Source: Ctena decussata
Taxonomy: Eukaryota; Mollusca; Bivalvia; Lucinida; Lucinidae
Direction: 5' to 3'
Length of the DNA: 64,000 nucleotides
NCBI GenBank assembly: GCA_963989385.1
Contig: OZ022500.1
Coordinates: forward strand, 109,161,842 to 109,225,841
Numbering within the stretch: position 1 is the first letter of the stretch; every line of letters begins with the position of its first letter. The notes below the pieces were generated by a model, which did not search any database, was not told the DNA's origin, and saw nothing but the letters and a program-made list of their open reading frames with translations. The position numbers and the translations under genes were made by a program. This document shows positions 12,882-23,331 of the stretch, piece by piece.

Positions 12882-12920
12882 CTGTTGTTGTTGTTTTGTT
12901 GTTGTTGTTGTTGTTGTTGT
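12882..12920. repeat. (TTG)n microsatellite
   Basis: A TTG-repeat run with one TTTTG interruption. Confidence 0.9.
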
Positions 12921-12982
12921 GAATGAGGATTTCCCTGCGTATGTTCATTAATATATTTTTTATGTTTTTATTTAAGGAAGGA

Positions 12983-13075
12983 ATTTCATTTTTCTGAGGT
13001 TTATCGAAGGGGTTCATGTCAACTTTGCTAGTGACCCAATGTAGTTTACACTTCGATAAACATCAGAAAAATTAA
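12983..13075. repeat. Small palindrome, copy 1 (CTGAGGTTTATCGAAG arms)
   Basis: TTTTTCTGAGGTTTATCGAAG at the left pairs with CTTCGATAAACATCAGAAAAA at the right. The loop contains GTGACCCAATGTAGTTTACA. Copy 2, in the other orientation, is at 45781-45907. Confidence 0.75.
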
Positions 13076-13360
13076 GTTCATTGCTTATATTTACATGCGT
13101 TTCAATCAAATCTTTCATGGAAAATCTTATATAAGCGCTAAAATTGAAGCAGTAAAACATGTACACGCAGTTTTCCTGCTAACAGCGGAACGGCATGCAT
13201 GACGTCATGGCGTTGCTGACGTCCAATCAGGTTGTAGAGAGCCAATGTTTATTTTTACGTCATTGACGTCGCGTGTCTCAATGTAATTATTGGAATGTAA
13301 ACTACATTACGTTCCAATGGTTTACTATAGGGCTTTTCAGTAAATACACCAAGAATGTAA
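13071..13360 (+). repeat. 290-bp TGACGT-rich repeat, copy 1
   Basis: This interval is strongly similar to the reverse complement of 40525-40818. Shared blocks include CTTATATAAGCGCTAAAATT, GCATGACGTCATGGCGTTGC (partial), GACGTCCAATCAGGTTGTAG, GACGTCGCGTGTCTCAATGT and TTTTCAGTAAATACAC. It carries several TGACGTCA/CRE-like octamers. Both copies are non-coding; the open frame at 13273-13491 is not supported. Confidence 0.85.
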
Positions 13361-13886
13361 ATATTCCCCAGTTGGTGTCGTGGATGGGATGTGAAATGCG
13401 ATTATATCAGTTCCTGATCATTGCCTTTACTACTTGGTACCTGAAAGACATATTTTACACGCTCTCGGATATTAAATTTTTTAGGAAATAAATTGTAACA
13501 AGTAGCTCACCACAGCTGTCTGTTGATTGTTGCGGTAGCACACATAAAGCATAATATGTCAGAGAGATATCTATGATATATTACCTGTCAGCCATTTATA
13601 AGTAGTTGTCTTTGATTCTCACGACGCTGGAACTATTTTAAAAATAAATCTATTTAATATTCGCCTATTACCATTTGTTTAAACGGATATTTTATGATAA
13701 GGCCCATATGATTCGGCTACCGCCCCGGAGTCACAAACCTAGCCTTAAAGAACTGAACTTAGAAAACTAGAGAAAAAAAAACAGTAACATAAATAAACTA
13801 CAACGTAAGCATCCCATTGAAACTGTCGATAATATACTACTGGATAACCGAGTTTATGGAGCTCAAACCCTAACTTGGTTTAACCT

Positions 13887-14050
13887 GGGGCCAGTTTCAT
13901 GAACATATCTTAGATTTGTGCTTAAGTTACAACTTACGTTATAACTTAAGTTAAAAAGTAAGAATGACTTAAGTTCGAACTTAAGCCGTTTCACAAATTC
14001 AACTAAGCAAAAACTTAATCTGTTTTGACTTAAGTCTTGTCTATTTTTAG
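13887..14050 (+). repeat. GGGGCCAGTTTCA repeat, left copy
   Basis: The repeat begins GGGGCCAGTTTCATGAACAT and continues with many CTTAAGT palindromes. It is similar to the reverse complement of 17495-17662, so the two copies face each other across 3.8 kb. The outer flanks TAACCT and TGACCT differ by one base, so the pair could be the ends of one element or two separate MITEs. Confidence 0.7.
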
Positions 14051-14109
14051 GAGTCTATTTTTAGCTGTGTTAAAAGTCTGCCATATACTTTTATGTATCA
14101 AACAACATG

Positions 14110-14190
14110 ATAACGTACCTGAGGCGGTGGTGTGGTGGATGACGTTTTGCGCTTTAGCACAGACAGTTACGGGTTCGAATCTCTAGTTTT
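14110..14190 (+). mobile_element. Possible degenerate tRNA-like SINE head
   Basis: GAGGCGGTGGTGTGGTGGAT resembles an A box, and ACGGGTTCGAATCT, about 40 bp later, matches a B box. No body or duplication could be fixed. Confidence 0.35.
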
Positions 14191-14344
14191 CCCTTTCATT
14201 TTTTGTCAGTTTGTTTTAATTTTTTTTCAAATTTATTTACGGTAGGTACGGCTTTGAATGTGTTCCCTGATTTTTATGCATCCTAAAGATAAAGCGAGTA
14301 TAAAAGTTTCTTGACACGCATGTCGTTATCGAAAACTACATGTA

Positions 14345-14610
14345 TGTTTCAAGTTTCTCCAACCTTTTGGGGATGGTCGTGGTCGGAAGATGATGCTGGG
14401 TAACTTTCAGTGCTGGGGAGTCCTACTGATACGGATAATAGTGTGGCAAGGGCCAACTGTGTTTGCAGTAGGTGCGGGCGGGCATTGTTTGGACATTTTT
14501 GCTCTCTCCTATCTCTTTTCCTTCTCCCTCTCTCTCTGAGAGACGGTTCGATATAGACTTAAATACTGTCTCTAAGAGCCGTTAAACCAAAAACGATCAA
14601 CCAACTAAAT
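14345..14610. repeat. GCAGTAGGTGCGGG / CTCTCTGAGAGAC repeat
   Basis: Ordered blocks GGATGGTCGTGGTCGG, GTTTGCAGTAGGTGCGGG, CCTCTCTCTCTGAGAGAC, TATAGACTTAAATACTGTCTC and GCCGTTAA recur, rearranged or inverted, at 51650-52830. Fragments also occur near 15180-15240 and 16130-16170. Confidence 0.7.
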
Positions 14611-15634
14611 CTCCAACCTTGTATGCCTCGTTCAGTTGCAACAGACACAGTGAGTGCGGAAGTGATAGAGTTGTCTGGTCGAAAACTTGATTAAGGTAGA
14701 CGAATACTGAATAGAAATATTGGTGGGGCATTCAAACCATTATACCATCTAAATAACTCAAAGAGCTATAAAACATTTGGGTAAGAAAAAAACAATTTTC
14801 ACCGTTTTGTTTTCCTAAAAAAACAATATTTTGTATTTCTACATATTATTTTTAAACATTTTCCATTAAAATTCATATCTCTAGCACATGAATGCACTTT
14901 CATTTCAGCAAATCATATAATCTGTAATATATGATATTTGAAACAAACTGATAACAAAAAATTGCAGTTTTCTTGTTAATAAGTATATTTTTACATTCTT
15001 TGAAAAATGCTAGAAAATTGAATTTCATGAAAAACGTCATGAAAAATATTATCAATCGATGGGGCATGCTTATGCGTATTATTTTAGTAAAACTTACGTC
15101 GTATGTTAAAGAATAAAACAAAAAAAAAACACATTTCACCGTTTCGTTTCCTAGAAAAACAATGTTTAAGTTCAAAATATCCCCAAAATAGACTGCCCAA
15201 ATTCTGCACCTGCTGCAAGCACAGCCGGTCCTTGCCCTATTATTTATTTTCCTGTTATTCGGTTCTACCATAGAGTAATGTCGACAAAAATGCGCAGATG
15301 GAATGGAAACTGTGAAGATCTTGATCATTCTGGTTCCTAAGGAACAGTCTGAATTCAGTTTTCACTGTTTGTACAGACCTATGTGCCCGAAAACTTAGGA
15401 TCTTTACGGTAGATATTGTAAGTGTATATTAAACTGTATTTACTCCACAGTTAGTCGATTTGATGATGAACAATAACTCTGTTTGTTTTTTAAACAAGCA
15501 AGAACAGAGTTCTTCCGGGATCGTCCACCTTAATGGAAAAGAAATGTTTAGAACAGCTGAGATCTTTAGCCGTTATCAGCAGTGTATACAATGGTCAGTG
15601 CCAAAAAGTAGGGTCCTTCTTTCAGTTCACCAGA

Positions 15635-15835
15635 TAAGAAGGGGAAGCACGGATAATTTAGGGATAATTTTTAATATTTCTCCATTAAAAAAACATACGT
15701 TTTGACCCCTCATTAGAACCGTGTTACCGAGACGGTTCTTATAAGGGTCACAGCATATGTTTTCTTTCATGAATAATGAAAAATATCTCAGAATCATCCC
15801 TGTTACCCCTACTTATCTGGAGCACTGCTCTTGCT
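15635..15835. mobile_element. GATAAGAAGGG-TIR palindrome, copy 1
   Basis: The outer arms are CAGATAAGAAGGGG and CCCTACTTATCTGG. The centre GACCCCTCATTAGAACC pairs with GGTTCTTATAAGGGTC. Related copies are at 55938-56072 and 57676-57853. No coding content. Confidence 0.75.
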
Positions 15836-16423
15836 TCCTAAATAAAAGTCGACTATTTAGTGAATATACTTACATCGGATAGGCACTTCCTCACTTCACC
15901 TAACTCTTGTATTCCACCGAAACATGGCTACAGGAGAATTTTGTGGGACTTTGGCATTTCCCACTCTCATCATAGTTGAATTCCTCGATCTAAAATATGC
16001 ACCTTTATGTAGGCATGGACGTACAAAAACATTTACGCACGGATGATCATGCAGACCATCCACAAACTCGCACATAAGTATGACAAAGATACCACGAAAC
16101 TTTCGACATTAGGACATCCCAAGTTAGAGCAAGGACCTGCTACTTTTGCAGTAGGTGCAGTATTTGAGTAAAATCTGTCTTAACGGGGTCATTAAGGTAA
16201 AAACAATCAACTAGTCGCAAGTAAGGCGTCACTCTACATGGAACCTGCGTGCAGGTTTAGTTTATAATTTCTTCGTATCGATAGAAAGAGGGACAAGCAT
16301 ACAGAAGACACACACAAATGTGAACTAGCCTTACTTTTGACTGGAAATATGAATATAAAACATGAACTATTCGGTGGAAATTCTCCCTTTCGCCATAACT
16401 AGTATTCATGCATTTTCAAACGC

Positions 16424-16560
16424 ACATACCCACATATACATGAAAATTAGCACATACATACATTGCGTGCGGGCGTGCACTAAACATGCACATACACGCA
16501 AATGCACGCTTGTCGGAATCCACACACGCACACGAGCGCACGCGCACAACGACACACACA
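16424..16560. repeat. CA-rich simple sequence
   Basis: An irregular CACA/CATACA-rich stretch. Long open frames on both strands here are compositional. Confidence 0.8.
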
Positions 16561-16851
16561 TTGCATGACTGACAGGCGCAGAAAGACGGAGATAATGTTT
16601 CGATAGCTGTTTTTCCATGAGCAAAGATAAAACATACGGACACACACTTTCTTTCAGCTCTCCATTTTTTCTCTCTAATGTTTGATTCTGATTTTATTTA
16701 ACTGTGTAACTTGAGAGTCAAGTGTTTCCCGACTGGCTCCAGGTGTAATGAATATAGAAAAGGGGACTATATGATGGAGTACGATCACATGATAAGGTCA
16801 TTTTCATTCGCTGACGCTTTTACGCTACCAACATCCCCAAACCATACCCCT

Positions 16852-16854
<3 letters not shown>

Positions 16855-16893
<39 letters not shown>
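16855..16893. repeat. (GA)n microsatellite
   Basis: A perfect GA dinucleotide run of about 19 units. Confidence 0.95.
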
Positions 16894-16897
<4 letters not shown>

Positions 16898-16946
16898 GCT
16901 AATGATGATGTATTTTAATTGATTATTTTATAAAAAGAGACACGCG

Positions 16947-17164
16947 TCAGTGTGCTAAGGCTTTCATAAACTTATCGGCCGTGTCGTGAGAAACGTCCTG
17001 AATGTACAGGCCTGTGCCGCCATGTACATACCGTTTTACCTGGTAAGCACTCAGTGCCGCAGGGAATGGGTCCTGTCCGAGCCCTGTCTTCACCACCTTA
17101 AGAAGTACTCGTCTATATGACTCGTGTAAACAGTTTAAGTAGCTTTGGTACAGCTGTGGCAGAG
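16947..17164 (-). CDS. Possible terminal exon, unrecognised protein
   Basis: On the minus strand an acceptor-like AAATTCACAG precedes an open frame of 72 codons, beginning LPQLYQSYLNCLHESYRR and ending with KFMKALAH and a TGA stop at 16947-16949. The composition looks protein-like (balanced, with a VKTGLGQDPFPAAL stretch and a QVKRYVHGGTGLYIQDV stretch), unlike the low-complexity frames around it. I do not recognise the family, and I found no upstream exon in the next kilobase. It could be the last exon of a gene whose other exons I missed, a retrocopy fragment, or chance. Confidence 0.4.
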
Positions 17165-17494
17165 CTGTGAATTTACCCGGAAATGGCCACAATCACAGAA
17201 CATAGGGTTTTCGGAGCAGGAACAGTAGAAGACTGAAGGAGGACGAAATCAAACCCTATCATGTACAGTGTCTACTAAATGAACAAAGAGGAATCGGAAC
17301 AGAAACTACATATTGGACGTGCAGTAGCAAAATTGCTTGTGTTCCGAACCGCTTATAGGTTACAATACAACATAAAATACAAGTAAAAACTCAAAGCGCA
17401 TAACGAATGAACAAAACAGTCTTCATTTATAAACGCATTTTGTGGTATATCCTGAATTATGACAGCCTATCATCAGCATATCTACCTTACACAT

Positions 17495-17662
17495 TTTAAG
17501 TTAAAACTTAAGTCACCTCGCTGGTTGACTTAAGTTTATAGCAAAATCTAAGCAAAGAGTTTCAACTAAGATTTTTTGTGAAACCACGCAAGTATACACT
17601 TTTGACTTAAGTTATAACTTAAGTCAAAAGTTCTTGCTTAGATCGTTTGTGAAACTGGCCCC
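17495..17662 (-). repeat. GGGGCCAGTTTCA repeat, right copy
   Basis: Read on the minus strand it starts GGGGCCAGTTTCACAAACGA and contains repeated CTTAAGT palindromes and TTTCACAAA. It is the inverted partner of 13887-14050. Confidence 0.7.
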
Positions 17663-18539
17663 TGACCTCCATAATACCTTGACAGAGAATGACCTGAGCT
17701 GAGCTCATCTGTCAGTCAATTAAGGCATTAGCAGCATTGATGTCGCATGAGCTGCACGTGTCTCACAAGTTTGTCACCATTACCATCAGAGCGTCACCAT
17801 TACCATTAGTGTCAACGGAAACGACGAAAAAAAACAACGAGATCGTTTCCGTCATTCGGACGTGTGCATTATGGGTCAGGTTGAACCAGACAATTCAAAC
17901 CCTCGCCCTTTTAAGCACCTGGCGATCTTAAGTTTTGGAATTGAATAAATTTGTGTTTAGTATGAAAACTGAACAAAAAAAGAAATGTTGCATAAACTTA
18001 AAACTGTTTGATAGTATATCTGCAACTGTTGGTATATGGGGAGAATACCTAGCAAGTTTTAGCCTTGGTTAGATTTTGGTTTAAACATATTTTATTCAAT
18101 TTTTTCCAATACATATATACATTGTAACAGTACAAATAATAGGATTGGAACGAAAGCACAAGTACTTATAAAGTTCCTCTCCTTAACCTTATCTAATGTG
18201 CAGGTTAGATTTTAAAATTAGAATGAAGTGTTTCTGGAAAATATGAGTTGAATGTTGATGTAACATTTTTTTATTTTTTTCTTCTTTCTATTTTTTCCTT
18301 TTGTTAAGTATAAATTTGAAACTGAAGTCGTAATTGGTCGGAGAATGTTTATTGCTAAGATTTTTTGTATTCTTTTCTCATAAGTGTTGCTTTCAGATTC
18401 CAGAAAACGCAACACATTGGTAGTAAACATACAAGCAATAAATCAAACTAACAATTAATACATCATTCCACATTCATATCATTCGAATGTGTCGTCAAAA
18501 TTCCTTTATAGTTCTAAGTAGATAAAAAAATTACAGATA

Positions 18540-18770
18540 ATTAGTCCATTCATGCCTAGCGTCACATAAACGGGACACATGCAAACAGTGTAGACCTAGA
18601 TCAGACGCCACAAAACGCGGCGTCTGATCAGGGTCTCCACTGCTTGCTTAAAATTCAGGAATGCTGTAAAAGAATCAAAAATGAAAATTTACCAGACACC
18701 CCTAATTAATGTATTGACTCATCCATTTCAAAAGGGTAGAAGAATCCATTCGTCATTAATGGGTTAAGAC
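18540..18770. repeat. Palindromic repeat (TTCATGCC ... CATTAATGGGTTAA ends)
   Basis: The centre GATCAGACGCCACAAA pairs with GCGGCGTCTGATCA, and ATGCAAACAGTGTAGACC pairs loosely with GGGTCTCCACTGCTTGC. A diverged relative with AGACCCAGATCAAACTGCAG is at 58262-58445. Confidence 0.65.
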
Positions 18771-18943
18771 AAGCGAATTCTTACCAAGATGACTGTGTCC
18801 CCCATCTAATTTCGGAATAATTTAAAACTGACCGGATTGCACATGCTGAGCTGTGCCTTTTATGTTTGCATACGCCGTATAGTACATGCACTTTACCCTG
18901 ACCTTTTTCGTGTTTATCAGACTGTTTTGTAGAAAGGTTCTTC

Positions 18944-19003
18944 CCAAAGCAAGATGCTCTATATCTATACATACCAAAGCAAGATGCTCTATATCTATAC
19001 ATA
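18944..19003. repeat. 30-bp tandem duplication
   Basis: Two consecutive copies of a 30-bp unit containing CCAAAGCAAGATGCTCTATA. The mirrored repeat in the translated frame (MYRYRASCFG twice) follows from this. Confidence 0.9.
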
Positions 19004-19516
19004 AATCATTTGTGTTATTACACTATATGATGTCATTAACAGGGGCGTATATATTATTACTTCTTCATTTTTTGTGATCATGACGTCATAAAATCTGTTT
19101 TGGGCTATCATGATATATGTACAAGTTCATCTAGCGGTTAATCAACAGTCTGTTTATGCATTATGAATGCATAAATTATTGCTAGCCTTTGCCCAGACAT
19201 AGCGCTAAAAAACTATTAAACGTTGTTTCACTTGTTCGTAAGGGGCATAGAGCTGAAAACTAGTCAACGCTGCATCACTTGTTCCAACGAGCACAATGCT
19301 AAAAATATTCAGCGCTGTATCACTTGTTCGAATCTTGCATTAAGGAAGACACTTACAGGTTCAAAAAAATCATAAAAAAAATTAAAGGTTCAATGCTTTT
19401 AAGTTTAGAGATCGATTACCAAGACCATCTTCTTCATAGTGTGTAACTAGAATTTTAAGCAGAAAAGTAGATAAATAAATATCTCCTTGTTAAAAAATGT
19501 CCAAGATAAATACGAT

Positions 19517-19628
19517 ACCCAGCAGGCACATGACGTCTAAATGACGTCGTATTTACGTCGATGCGACGTGATGACGTCGCATCGATGTCAGTACGACGTC
19601 ATTTTGTCATTAAATGCCTGCTGGGTAT
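19517..19628. mobile_element. CCCAGCAGGCA-TIR palindromic MITE after gene B stop
   Basis: The terminal inverted repeats are ACCCAGCAGGCA and TGCCTGCTGGGT, with TA at both outer edges, as expected for a TA target duplication. The interior is packed with TGACGTC/GACGTCA. The element starts about 24 bp beyond the gene B stop codon (19652-19654), so it probably lies in that gene's 3' UTR. Related copies are at 30684-30772, 33470-33546 and 55297-55381. Confidence 0.8.
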
Positions 19629-19651
19629 ATTTAGGAAATCCCTTGAGATGT

Positions 19652-19911
19652 TTATGGCGCACAGTCTCGCTGGTACAAGTTGTAGCCTGGGTTCGCCTCC
19701 CATGCCTGCGGTTGGGTGTAGGCTGTGTCTGTTGAGAGATAGCAGACATTCCCGGATTTCCACAGCTCAGCCGAGCGACAGAGGATACCAGTCTCACTTA
19801 CACAAGCTGACTTGCATTCGTCGGGGTCGGAAATACTGTAACTTTTCTCTGAGTAGCCCACGAGCAAATGATCCAGATTATCTTGGAATGTAGATCCGTA
19901 TACTGTGCACG
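19652..19911 (-). CDS. Gene B exon 3: C-terminal PAN/apple-like domain
   Basis: The acceptor TTTCTAAAACTAG supplies phase 1, then CG TGC ACA. Eighty-five residues end at TAA (19652-19654). The C..AC....C pattern and a C-terminal YQRDC are typical of PAN domains. Of 85 residues, 52 match gene A exon 3. The apparent upstream methionine leader in this frame is intron. Confidence 0.87.
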
Positions 19912-22900
19912 CTAGTTTTAGAAAGAAAGGAATTAGAATTAAGCAAGCTTTATATAAATGTGTAAACAGCAAAAATCAACGTGCTAATTTACTACTATTC
20001 GCAGCAACTCTGTGAAAAGGCTTATCTGAGTATTTGGCTGTTCGACATCCATTTGCTGAAGTCTTCTTTTGGTCACACAGTAAGAAGTTCTGTAATAGTT
20101 TTGATAAAACAATCAATGCTAGTAAAAGACTTTGGAACTGCTATAGTTTCTTTTAGCTTTATATAGTATCTTTTCGATTAGTATTGAAGATCTGAAACAC
20201 CTTACAGTCTCTATCAGCTTGTTTGAATGTTTTATTATTATCATTATCATTATTATTATCATTATTTTTATTATTATTATTATTATTATGTCTTTTATGC
20301 AGTTTCGCTGTTCTTTAATAGAAAAATCATTGCTGGTAACCGTTACTGTACAGCAGCAAGAAGGAATAACACTCGTTCTAAAGGGTTTCCCAATGATGAA
20401 AAACAGTTAGCAACTTCTTGAACATGGCCACATACTGGATAATTTTATATTGTCAATAAAGAAGACTTTTAAGGGGTATGGGTCTATCTCAATGTTTTTC
20501 CACTATTTTTACAAAAGGTAAACAGCTTATGTGACTTCTCATTTGCCTCCTTGGACAAAGAAGCCTTTCCCAAATTGGGTCTACTCTTAAATGAAAGAAT
20601 TTGCTTCTTACGAAGGTGTCACGAGGAAACGTTTCAAAAAAAATGTTTTGGCTAGTGTGAGACTAGAACATGATAGGTAACTTGATCTCCGATGTGTTAA
20701 ATGTGAAGTTATTTTGTAGAAATGATGTCTATTTTAGAAATCATGAAATTGAGAAAACCACCAATCACTTATCAGGTTTTATTATCAAGAAACACTGTTA
20801 AATATAAGCTAATAAAATTTCTAGAGAGGATGACTACGGGATTTGCAAATCGTTTTATCTCTGGACGCCCTTGCCACGAGCTTTCTCTTCGCTCATATTC
20901 AAAACTTTTGTACAGCGTCAGGAATCTATGATTTACCTACTTGTGACACACGTCTTTGAACTTGGATCGTAGCTGAGACCTGGCTCACATTGGCACTTCA
21001 TGCCACGACATTCTGAGCTTGGAACCTGACATTCACTGCTCAAGTCACACAGACTGAATATTCCACCCGATACAACCGGTGGTACGAAACAAGAGCTCTG
21101 AAAGAATCAGATTTAAAATATACATGTAATTTGAAGGAGCAGTTTCCCTGCCAGCAGTCAATGCTCACCGATAGCAGTGACAAACGGGTTCGTCTCTGCT
21201 AGCAGTTAGCAGCAATCCCGAACACAACCTAGTCCCCATAATTACTTTCGTCAAATGAGGCCTGGGGCCGTATCTATAAAACGACTTAAGTGGTTGTTAT
21301 GCTGTTGCTAAGGCTGAATTTCTATGAAGGAGATTCCCTACAACAAGGAAATTTGCTCTGGAGGAACAGTCCGAAAAAGACTGTTCCTCCAGAGCAAATT
21401 TCATAGTTGTAAGGAATCTCCTTCATAGAAATTTAGCCTTAGCAACAGCATAGCAACGACTTCAGTTGTTTTATAAATACGACCCCAGAAGATTACCTTC
21501 CACGTTTTAACTCCATTGCTGACATGCCGCGCCTCTTTAGGAAAGATAAAGTACGTATATACAAATAAAAAGCGAGATAATGAATAGGATCTTCTTTCGG
21601 CCTGCACATTTTATTTTTACCATATGATGTTATCGAAAGTAGATCATTTTTTGTTGCCAACTAAAATGACCCAAAGTACTTTTCAACACTTTTATGAGAA
21701 ACTCAAGGCTGCTTTTATTTGTTTAAAGATAGTCAGTCACGTTCATTTTGTGAAACTGTAGTGCAAAGCTCGCAGCGATGCATCAAAATATAATGATGTC
21801 AACTCACGATATCTCAAAGTCGTAATTCATCTCAAACTACTGATATCTCAGAGTAAATTTTCTTGTCGCAGAAAATTTACTTCGAGATAGTAGTTCGAGA
21901 TAACAGGAGTTGAAATGTGAAGAAAAATAGGAAATGTGTTCAAACTATATTCTTTGATATAAGAGGCTACTTTCAGATATAAGTGTTTGAGATAACGAGA
22001 GTTAACTGCACATGAATTTATATTGCTGGGACAGCAATGAGGCCTTTAAGGTCCCTTTCCACGCGACGCCAGCTATGTGGCGATTAGAGTCTTCATTGGT
22101 CGCTTGTGGCGCATACCTTAAGGTGTATAGATAGACCGCCAGTGGCGATCACTGTGATATGCAAATACTGTTTCAGTTGTGTTTAGGTGTATGATTACAT
22201 CTACATGTTTTCTGTCATTTTGTAAACCTGGATCCAGTTGTTCAAAGCATCATTAGCCTAACGAGATCGTAAAGAGGTCACCTTGTTAAGTGTTTTATGA
22301 GTTTATAACCAAATACACTGATATTTTTTGTTGAAAAAATTGGCAATACAAAAGCTTCTCACATTTTTCAACAAAAGATATTGGCATGTTTGAGATATAA
22401 ATTTTTGAAACTTTAACGAAACGTTAACTAACGATGTCGTTAGTTTTGAACAACCGGACCCAGTTTTGTAACTTCCTGTTTGGTTCCTTTGACATCGTAG
22501 CCCTTCCAAAATGAGGTCTACTTTTAAAAGAAAGAATTTTCTCGTAAGAGAGTAAAATTCGCTTATAAGAGTTAACCCCAATTAACAAATGAGAAAAAAA
22601 TTAAAATTACAGAGTTTCTTCCTGTGAAAGTGTACCCTTTTACCTTAAAGAAAAACAAATAGGCCCAATTGTACAAAGCATCGTTAGCCTAACGAAGTCG
22701 TTAGACGAGGATTTCTTAAGTCTCACAGTACTCATATATCAATGGCGATAATAGTTTTGCTGAAAAATTGTGAGGACCTTTTGCAGTGCAAAATCTTCTC
22801 ACATTTTTAGCGAAACATGACAGCGTTTTCCGTACAAATGTTCAAAAATTTAAAAAATGACTTGTCTAAAAAAAAAAGAATTTGGTCTCTCTAGAGAGCA

Positions 22901-23331
22901 CATTCTTTCCTTTATAAGTGATTCTTCCTACAGGAAAGCAAATATTCTGCAACAATTTTCTCTCTTGTGAAAATGCCAGCCAACCATTGACACCTTAACC
23001 CTCACCCGCCCCTTTTCTACGGAAGCTTTTTGCACCCTCTTACCTCAAATACACCTGCATAGAACTGTTCCGTTGCACATGGCTCTATGGTTTTGTAGTC
23101 GGTATATGTTTTACAAGTTCCTTCCAAGCTATCAAACACAGAAGAAAGGCAGGCGCCATCTTGACTGCAGACGACAGAACACTCAATTTTGCTCCTGATA
23201 GTGCTGTACGTGCTGAGGGCTGATCCATAACTCATGGGACAGATAGGTTTCACCTTGTAAGTCGCATCGCAGGTGGCACGGCAACATGGCGATAGGCTTA
23301 GGGTAAAACAAAGCACACACACCCATTCCAT
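19652..23331 (-). CDS. Gene B: secreted PAN-EB-PAN protein, 234 aa, three exons
   Basis: Coding exons are 23044-23331, 20941-21097 and 19652-19911; introns are 1946 and 1029 bp, phases 0 and 1. The joined frame is 705 bp. Residues 1-19 form a signal peptide (MEWVCVLCF... to CRA). About 20-96 form a cysteine-rich PAN/apple-like domain with ECSVVCSQDGAC. About 97-148 form an EB/EGF-like module with CRGMKCQCEPGLSYD. About 150-234 form a second PAN/apple-like domain with ECKSACVSETGILC and CYLS, ending YQRDCAP. PAN and EB modules act in extracellular adhesion and recognition, so a secreted or surface-associated role is inferred. There is no transmembrane segment. It is the tandem paralogue of gene A (34942-46499), about 63% identical after the signal peptide. 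I do not recognise an orthologue; further exons upstream of the ATG (5' UTR) are possible. Confidence 0.85.
20232..20288. repeat. (ATT)n microsatellite in gene B intron 2
   Basis: ATT/ATC trinucleotide run. The polyisoleucine frame is an artefact. Confidence 0.9.
20470..20640. repeat. AAAGGAAAGAATTTGCTCC family, partial copy
   Basis: Contains ATTTTTACAAAAGG, GGGTCTACTCTTAAATGA and AAGAATTTGCTTC. This is half of the palindromic family seen best at 54137-54393. It lies in gene B intron 2. Confidence 0.65.
20941..21097 (-). CDS. Gene B exon 2: EB/EGF-like module
   Basis: A TTCTTTCAG acceptor precedes SSCFVPPVVSGG, and a GTAGGT donor follows TCVT (157 bp, ends in phase 1). Cysteine spacing is C-x13-C-x5-C-x6-C-x4-C-x1-C-x12-C. 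Of 52 residues, 37 match the gene A exon. It has no ATG, so it would be missed by a start-codon ORF scan. Confidence 0.88.
21264..21487. mobile_element. 224-bp near-perfect hairpin (MITE) in gene B intron 1
   Basis: The arms are about 108 bp, from TGGGGCCGTATCTATAAAAC to GTTTTATAAATACGACCCCA, meeting at GGAACAGTC CGAAAAA GACTGTTCC. Internal complements include GCTGTTGCTAAGGCT/AGCCTTAGCAACAGC and TTTCTATGAAGGAGATTCC/GGAATCTCCTTCATAGAAA. No coding content. Transcription through it would give a long double-stranded stem in the pre-mRNA. Confidence 0.85.
21796..22011. mobile_element. Palindromic MITE (CGATATCTCAAA arms)
   Basis: GTCAACTCACGATATCTCAA at the left pairs with TTTGAGATAACGAGAGTTAA at the right. 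Inner GTAAATTTTCTTGTCG CAGAAAATTTAC forms the tip. It lies in gene B intron 1. Confidence 0.75.
22231..22466. mobile_element. CAGTTGTTCAAA-TIR MITE, copy 1
   Basis: The left end GGATCCAGTTGTTCAAAGCA pairs with the right end TTTGAACAACCGGACCC. CTTCTCACATTTTT lies in the middle. Relatives are at 22664-22860 and 54902-55152. Confidence 0.8.
22476..22647. repeat. AAAGGAAAGAATTTGCTCC family copy
   Basis: Contains GGTCTACTTTTAAAAGAAAG and TTATAAGAGTTAACCCCAAT, and ends AAAGTGTACCCTTTTACCTT. This is the palindromic family described at 54137-54393. Confidence 0.7.
22664..22860. mobile_element. CAGTTGTTCAAA-TIR MITE, partial copy 2
   Basis: Starts GGCCCAATTGTACAAAGCAT and CGTTAGCCTAACGA. The middle CAAAATCTTCTCACATTTTT matches copies 1 and 3. 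The right end has decayed. Confidence 0.7.
23044..23331 (-). CDS. Gene B exon 1: signal peptide and PAN-like domain
   Basis: The ATG at 23331 opens 96 codons, ending TTT GAG before a GTAAGAGG donor (phase 0). A hydrophobic leader precedes a domain with seven cysteines. The open frame continues past the donor (VRGCKKLP), which is intron. All these cysteines are conserved in gene A exon 1. Confidence 0.85.

Noticed and set aside
14900..15328. 142-codon open frame on the minus strand
   Set aside because: AT-rich composition and overlap with a dispersed repeat fragment near 15180; no domain.
16406..16645. Overlapping frames on both strands in CA-rich DNA
   Set aside because: Cys/Val/Ala-rich peptides arise from the CACA simple sequence.
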